A stretch of DNA of 10,046 nt from NCBI GenBank assembly GCA_902491375.1, contig CABUHE010000043.1, positions 1-10,046 on the forward strand, given 5' to 3'. The notes beneath the pieces were generated by a model. It saw only the letters and a program-made list of their open reading frames with translations, made no database searches and had not been told where the DNA came from. Made by a program: the position numbers and the translations under genes. Of this stretch, positions 5,852-10,046 are shown piece by piece. Every line of letters begins with the position of its first letter. Within the stretch, counting starts at the first letter, position 1. The stretch is from an uncultured Prevotella sp. (GTDB taxonomy: Bacteria > Bacteroidota > Bacteroidia > Bacteroidales > Bacteroidaceae).

Positions 5852-8020
5852 ATGAACAAAACATTTATGGTTGCAGTTGCATTGGCTCTTGGATGTAATG
5901 CTGTAAACGCACAAAACACGGTGAATTTTATTGGGAAAAACAACATTACGCTTAAAAGCTATCTTATGACTCCTGAAGCTCTTTGGGCAATGGGACGCAT
6001 AGGCGGTTATCAGGCTTCTCCAGATGGAACAAAGATTGTTTATCAGGTAAGCTATTTTAGCGTTAAAGAAAATAAGAGTCATACAGTTATTTACGTTATG
6101 GATTCAGACGGTAAAAACAACCGTATGCTTACAACAAGCGCAAAAAGCGAGACTGATGCTGTATGGATTAATGGCGGCATGAAAATAGCTTATCTGTGCG
6201 ACGGACAAATATGGCAAATGAATCCAGACGGTACAGACCGTAGACAACTGACAAACGACAAGACAGGAATTGATGGTTTTATATTTTCACCTGATGAGAA
6301 GAAGGTGTTGTTAATAAAGCAAATACCGTATAATGATATTATAAAGAAGAATCCATCTGACTTGCCAAAGGCCACAGGACGTCTGATTACTGATATGAAT
6401 TACAGACATTGGGATGAATATGTTGAATCAATTCCTCATCCATTCCTCGCTGATGTTACTGGTAACGGCATCACTGAAGGTGTTGATATAATGGAAGGGG
6501 AACCTTATGAGAGTCCTGTTAAACCGTTTGGTGGTATAGAACAGTTAGCATGGAGTCCTGACTCAAAAACAATTGCTTATACGTCACGTAAGAAAACGGG
6601 AGTTGAATATGCCATATCTACAGACACAGATATCTATCTTTACAATACAGAAACGAAAAAGACTGTTAACATCTGTAAGCCTGAAGGATATAAAGAGCCG
6701 GATATTGATCCTACAAAGTCAATGAAATATCAGGCTGTTAATTCAAAAGAAAATTTGAAAAACAACCCTGGCTACGATACAAATCCTCAATATTCACCTG
6801 ATGGACAATACATCGCATGGCAAAGTATGCCACGAAACGGATATGAAAGTGACCGCAACCGTCTTTGTATTTATAATATCAAATCAGGACAAAAGACTTA
6901 CGTAACTGAATCTTTGGATACAAATGTTGATGCATTCTGTTGGGGAGATGATTCTAATACTCTTTATCTATTGGGCGTTTGGCATGGTTGTGAGAATATC
7001 TACCAAACTAACCTTAAAGGTGAGGTAAAGCAACTGACAGATGGTTGGAATGATTATGGTTCTGTTCAGTTGTTGAATGATGGCAAAAGACTGCTTGCTG
7101 AAAGACACAGTATGTCACAAGCTTCTGAACTTTATGTAATTAAGCCAAGCAAAAAAGCAAAAGAGTCAAAGGTTGAGCAGATTACATTTGAGAATAAGCA
7201 TCTGTACGACCAAATGACATTTGGTAAGATTCAGCAACGCTGGGTAAAGACAACTGACGGAAAGGATATGCTTTACTGGATTGTACTGCCTTCACATTTT
7301 GATGAAACCAAAAAGTATCCTACATTGTTGTTCTGTGAAGGAGGCCCGCAAAGTCCAGTTTCACAGTTTTGGAGTTATCGCTGGAATATGCAGATAATGG
7401 CTGCAAACGGATATGTTGTAATCGCTCCTAACAGACGTGGATTGCCTGGATTTGGTAGCGAATGGAATGAAGAAATATCTGGCGACTGGACCGGACAATG
7501 CATGAAAGATTACTTAACGGCAATAGATGATGCATGTAAGAATCTGCCATTTGTTGATAAAGACAGACTTGGTGCAGTCGGTGCTAGCTTTGGCGGATTC
7601 AGTGTATATTATCTTGCTGGACATCATGATAAGCGTTTCAAGTGTTTCATTGCTCATGATGGTGCTTTCAATCTTGAATCGATGTACACTGACACAGAAG
7701 AAGCATGGTTTAGCAACTGGGAATACGACGATGCTTTTTGGAATAAAGATCAGACTGAAAATGCAAAGAGAACTTACGTGAACTCTCCACACAAGTTTGT
7801 TGATAAGTGGGATACTCCTATTCTCTGTATTCACGGTGAAAAGGATTATCGTATCAATGCAAATCAAGGAATGGGAGCATTCAACGCTGCAAGAATGAGA
7901 GGAATACCGGCAGAGCTGCTCTTGTTCCCGGACGAAAACCACTGGGTACTTAAACCACAGAATGGAATATTGTGGCAACGTACATTCTTCAACTGGCTTG
8001 ACAGATGGTTGAAGAAATAA
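5852..8020 (+). CDS. dpp5: Dipeptidyl peptidase 5 (DPP5)-like S9 serine peptidase, periplasmic
   Basis: A prolyl-oligopeptidase-family serine peptidase that should remove dipeptides from the N-terminus of oligopeptides in the periplasm. Residues 1-20 are a signal peptide, with cleavage likely after A20 leaving Gln at the new N-terminus. Residues about 38-455 form a beta-propeller with repeated SPDG/SPDEK/SPDSK motifs (56-59, 146-150, 235-239, 315-318). The alpha/beta-hydrolase domain (about 460-722) has nucleophile S579 in GASFGG, D665 in HGEKDYR and H697 in DENHW: a complete catalytic triad. Blocks such as DLPKATGR, DIMEGEPYE, SRKKTG, ISGDW and FNWLDRWLKK closely resemble Porphyromonas gingivalis DPP5 as I remember it, an enzyme preferring Ala or hydrophobic residues at the cleavage position. 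It is about 40 residues longer, largely from an insert near 276-305. An MFS carrier resembling a dipeptide transporter follows. Coding is AT-rich. The DPP5 assignment over other S9 types is likely but not proven. Confidence 0.9.
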   Translation: MNKTFMVAVALALGCNAVNAQNTVNFIGKNNITLKSYLMTPEALWAMGRIGGYQASPDGTKIVYQVSYFSVKENKSHTVIYVMDSDGKNNRMLTTSAKSETDAVWINGGMKIAYLCDGQIWQMNPDGTDRRQLTNDKTGIDGFIFSPDEKKVLLIKQIPYNDIIKKNPSDLPKATGRLITDMNYRHWDEYVESIPHPFLADVTGNGITEGVDIMEGEPYESPVKPFGGIEQLAWSPDSKTIAYTSRKKTGVEYAISTDTDIYLYNTETKKTVNICKPEGYKEPDIDPTKSMKYQAVNSKENLKNNPGYDTNPQYSPDGQYIAWQSMPRNGYESDRNRLCIYNIKSGQKTYVTESLDTNVDAFCWGDDSNTLYLLGVWHGCENIYQTNLKGEVKQLTDGWNDYGSVQLLNDGKRLLAERHSMSQASELYVIKPSKKAKESKVEQITFENKHLYDQMTFGKIQQRWVKTTDGKDMLYWIVLPSHFDETKKYPTLLFCEGGPQSPVSQFWSYRWNMQIMAANGYVVIAPNRRGLPGFGSEWNEEISGDWTGQCMKDYLTAIDDACKNLPFVDKDRLGAVGASFGGFSVYYLAGHHDKRFKCFIAHDGAFNLESMYTDTEEAWFSNWEYDDAFWNKDQTENAKRTYVNSPHKFVDKWDTPILCIHGEKDYRINANQGMGAFNAARMRGIPAELLLFPDENHWVLKPQNGILWQRTFFNWLDRWLKK

Positions 8021-8042
8021 ATTTCTGATTTACGTCGGAATT

Positions 8043-8125
8043 AGTTAAAGACAATAGCTGAAATAATATTTTGTGATAATATCCGTATCATACAAATAAG
8101 CAGTGTAACGCCATTGTCTTTAACT
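8043..8125 (+). repeat. Long-loop inverted repeat followed by T-run in the DPP5-MFS gap
   Basis: AGTTAAAGACAAT (8043-8055) is repeated perfectly inverted as ATTGTCTTTAACT (8113-8125), enclosing 57 bases, and the right arm runs into five T residues (8125-8129). A smaller hairpin, TGATA (8074-8078) with TATCA (8086-8090), sits inside. This may be a structured leader RNA of the MFS gene or a long-loop terminator after the peptidase gene. The right arm ends 44 bases before the MFS start codon. I recognise no known riboswitch. Confidence 0.5.
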
Positions 8126-8169
8126 TTTTCCGCATATTTATATAATGTGAAATTAAAATAATATAAATC

Positions 8170-9828
8170 ATGACAGAAAAAATACAAAAGACACTACGTG
8201 ACTCAGCAGCCACAAGATGGATGGTGCTGTTCTTCCTGGCATTTGCGATGTTCTGTTCATATATCTTTATGGACATTCTTTCACCGATTAAAGACCTGAT
8301 GCAGTCAACACGCGGTTGGGACTCTACTGCATTCGGAACAATGCAGGGTTCTGAAACATTCTTAAATGTATTCGTTTTCTTCCTCATCTTTGCGGGTATA
8401 ATCCTCGACAAGATGGGAGTACGTTTTACAGCTGTGCTTTCCGGAGCAGTTATGCTCGTTGGAGCAACAATTAATTGGTATGCTGTTACCGAGATGTTTA
8501 TTGGCAGTAGCCTTGAGACATGGTTCAACAATAATCTGAACTATATTCCTGGATTTGATGAATTAGGAATTTCTCCATTTTATCTTGGTATGCCTGCATC
8601 TGCTAAGTTTGCAGCAATCGGTTTTATGATTTTCGGTTGCGGTGTAGAAATGGCAGGCATAATGGTTTCCAGAGGTATAGTAAAATGGTTTAAAGGACAT
8701 GAAATGGCGCTGGCTATGGGATCTGAGATGGCTTTGGCACGTCTTGGCGTTGCAACTTGTATGATTTTCTCTCCTGTATTTGCAAAGCTCGGAGGTGACA
8801 TTGATGTTTCACGTTCAGTAGCATTTGGTGTTGTACTATTGATGATTGCGCTTATTATGTTCATCGTTTACTTCTTCATGGATAAGAAACTCGACGCTCA
8901 GACAGGTGAAGCTGAAGAAAAAGACGATCCGTTCAAAGTAAGTGATATCGGTAATATTTTGAAGAGCAGCGGTTTCTGGCTTGTTGCACTGCTGTGCGTA
9001 CTTTATTATTCTGCAATCTTCCCATTCCAGAAATATGCAGTCAATATGCTTCAGTGCAACCTGACCTTTACACAACTTTCACCAGATTCATTTTGGGCTG
9101 GAAACACGGTAACTGTTATTCAATATATAATTATGCTCGTTGTGGCAGCTGCTGCATTTGCAAGTAACTTCTCAAAAAGCAAAAGTATGCGTACTTTTAT
9201 GCAGATACTGGCAATCGTTGCGTTAGTAATATTTTGCTATATGGGCTACATGCGTCAGAGCGCTGAGACAGTATTTGCTGTATTCCCATTATTGGCTGTC
9301 GGAATAACTCCGATTCTTGGTAATTATGTTGATCACAAGGGTAAAGCTGCCTCTATGTTGGTCATTGGCTCTTTGCTTCTAATAGCATGCCACCTTACAT
9401 TTGCTTTCATTCTGCCTATGTTCAAAGGCAATGCTGTTGGTGGTATAATTGTTGCTTATATCACAATCTTAGTTCTGGGAGCAAGTTTCTCATTGGTTCC
9501 TGCTTCATTGTGGCCAAGTGTTCCTAAACTTGTTGATGCAAAAATTATCGGTAGTGCATACGCTCTGATTTTCTGGATTCAGAACATCGGTCTGTGGCTG
9601 TTCCCGTTGCTTATCGGTAAAGTTCTTGATAAGACAAATCCACAGCTGGTTTCTGACTTGAAGAATGGTCTTATAACTCCCCAGGAAGCAGCAGTATCCT
9701 ATGATTATACTGCACCGCTTGTAATGCTTGCATGTCTTGGCGTTGCTGCACTCATTCTCGGATTTGTCCTCAAAATTGTCGACAAGAAGAACGGATACGG
9801 ACTCGAAGAGCCAAATATCAAGGATTAA
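8170..9828 (+). CDS. MFS transporter resembling MFSD1, candidate dipeptide carrier
   Basis: Inner-membrane carrier of the major facilitator superfamily, 552 residues. Helices are visible at about 17-37, 62-80, 86-107, 146-168, 181-205, 215-236, 268-290, 311-332, 342-360, 367-386, 394-417, 422-445, 457-483 and 513-536. The MFS motif A is present as GIILDKMGVR (76-85), with a second copy at GNYVDHKGK (384-392). Segments KWFKGHEMALAMG (172-184), VALLCVLYYSAIFPF (272-286), ASLWP (445-449) and GSAYALIFWIQNIGL (461-475) resemble human MFSD1, a lysosomal dipeptide transporter, as I remember it. E160 and R191 keep the 31-residue spacing of the MFSD1 residues proposed to hold the two ends of a dipeptide. 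A 38-residue periplasmic loop follows TM3, and two extra helices (311-360) lie between TM7 and TM8. It follows the DPP5-like gene by 149 bases. The substrate is inferred, not shown. Confidence 0.85.
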   Translation: MTEKIQKTLRDSAATRWMVLFFLAFAMFCSYIFMDILSPIKDLMQSTRGWDSTAFGTMQGSETFLNVFVFFLIFAGIILDKMGVRFTAVLSGAVMLVGATINWYAVTEMFIGSSLETWFNNNLNYIPGFDELGISPFYLGMPASAKFAAIGFMIFGCGVEMAGIMVSRGIVKWFKGHEMALAMGSEMALARLGVATCMIFSPVFAKLGGDIDVSRSVAFGVVLLMIALIMFIVYFFMDKKLDAQTGEAEEKDDPFKVSDIGNILKSSGFWLVALLCVLYYSAIFPFQKYAVNMLQCNLTFTQLSPDSFWAGNTVTVIQYIIMLVVAAAAFASNFSKSKSMRTFMQILAIVALVIFCYMGYMRQSAETVFAVFPLLAVGITPILGNYVDHKGKAASMLVIGSLLLIACHLTFAFILPMFKGNAVGGIIVAYITILVLGASFSLVPASLWPSVPKLVDAKIIGSAYALIFWIQNIGLWLFPLLIGKVLDKTNPQLVSDLKNGLITPQEAAVSYDYTAPLVMLACLGVAALILGFVLKIVDKKNGYGLEEPNIKD

Positions 9829-9862
9829 ATTAGACAATTTAGTAATCATATAAAAAATCATC

Positions 9863-9905
9863 AAATCCGCTGGCAGATCTAAAACTAATCTGTCAGCGGA
9901 TTTTT
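9863..9905 (+). terminator. Intrinsic terminator after the MFS gene
   Basis: A 16-bp stem with one G-T pair (9863-9878 with 9888-9903), a 9-base loop and a run of five T residues (9901-9905). It lies 35 bases after the MFS stop codon and closes the plus-strand gene block that begins at pyrG. Confidence 0.88.
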
Positions 9906-9978
9906 AATAATGTATATAAACTTCTTAAAAAGGAATATAAACATCGGAAAGTCTCTTTTTATTTCAAGAATTTAATTT

Positions 9979-9999
9979 AACGTGAGTTCGGCATAAGAA
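9979..9999 (-). repeat. 21-base near-identical copy of 35-55, inverted
   Basis: The reverse complement of 9979-9999 matches 35-55 at 19 of 21 positions, including the perfect 13-base core CCGAACTCACGTT (43-55). This copy lies in non-coding DNA just upstream of the promoter at 10014; the other copy lies inside the apparent N-terminal coding part of the HU-like gene. It may be a dispersed intergenic repeat of this genome. Confidence 0.5.
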
Positions 10000-10013
10000 A
10001 ACCATTAAAAAAG

Positions 10014-10044
10014 TTTTGGGAATGGAATATTTTTAGTACCTTTA
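10014..10044 (+). promoter_or_regulatory. Bacteroidota-type promoter for a gene beyond the window
   Basis: TTTTG at 10014-10018, an 18-base spacer and TACCTTTA at 10037-10044 (one mismatch to TAnnTTTG) match the Bacteroidota -33 / -7 layout. The AT-rich stretch from 9906 to here contains no coding sequence, and the likely target gene starts after the window end. Confidence 0.6.
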
Positions 10045-10046
10045 TA

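Noticed and set aside
7514..7978. Minus-strand open frame of 154 codons inside the peptidase gene
   Set aside because: It is antisense to the catalytic domain with its intact triad, and there is no promoter or recognisable protein.
8067..8073. TATTTTG upstream of the MFS gene, considered as its -7 box
   Set aside because: It is one base short of TAnnTTTG and has no matching -33 element.
8088..8531. Minus-strand open frame of 147 codons across the start of the MFS gene
   Set aside because: It is antisense to the first helices of the carrier, and its translation has no recognisable features.

Overview
This window looks like chromosomal DNA from a Bacteroidota bacterium, most probably Prevotella or a close relative. 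The reasons are promoters of the TTTG / TAnnTTTG type, A-rich leaders without Shine-Dalgarno sequences, an HU-related DNA-binding protein of the long Bacteroides type, a DUF3078 outer-membrane protein, and an S9 peptidase closely resembling Porphyromonas gingivalis dipeptidyl peptidase 5 (DPP5). All identifications come from reading the sequence and from recalled family knowledge; no searches were run.

Layout. At 1-444 (+) is an HU-like DNA-binding protein whose 5' end meets the window edge. At 445-602 is a convergent intergenic region with a bidirectional terminator nested inside heptamer repeats. At 603-1916 (-) is a DUF3078 outer-membrane protein. A 344-base divergent region (1917-2260) holds promoter elements for both flanking genes. 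From 2261 to 9828 four plus-strand genes follow: pyrG (CTP synthase, GTG start), yidC (membrane protein insertase), a DPP5-type periplasmic dipeptidyl peptidase, and an MFS transporter resembling animal MFSD1. A strong terminator at 9863-9905 closes the block, and a promoter for a gene beyond the window sits at 10014-10044.

How the genes work together. pyrG and yidC are housekeeping genes 22 bases apart and probably co-transcribed. The next two genes form a plausible peptide-use module: a secreted S9 peptidase that would release dipeptides in the periplasm, followed by an inner-membrane carrier whose closest recognisable relative is a dipeptide transporter. This pairing is the most interesting biological proposal in the window. 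The carrier also seems to have two extra membrane helices between the usual TM7 and TM8.

The window is not obviously mobile: there are no transposases, integrases, phage genes, tRNAs, rRNAs or CRISPR arrays. Base composition drops from GC-rich (HU, DUF3078) to AT-rich (DPP5, MFS). The most unusual non-coding structures are the heptamer repeats around the first terminator and a near-identical 21-base sequence found in opposite orientations at the two ends of the window.
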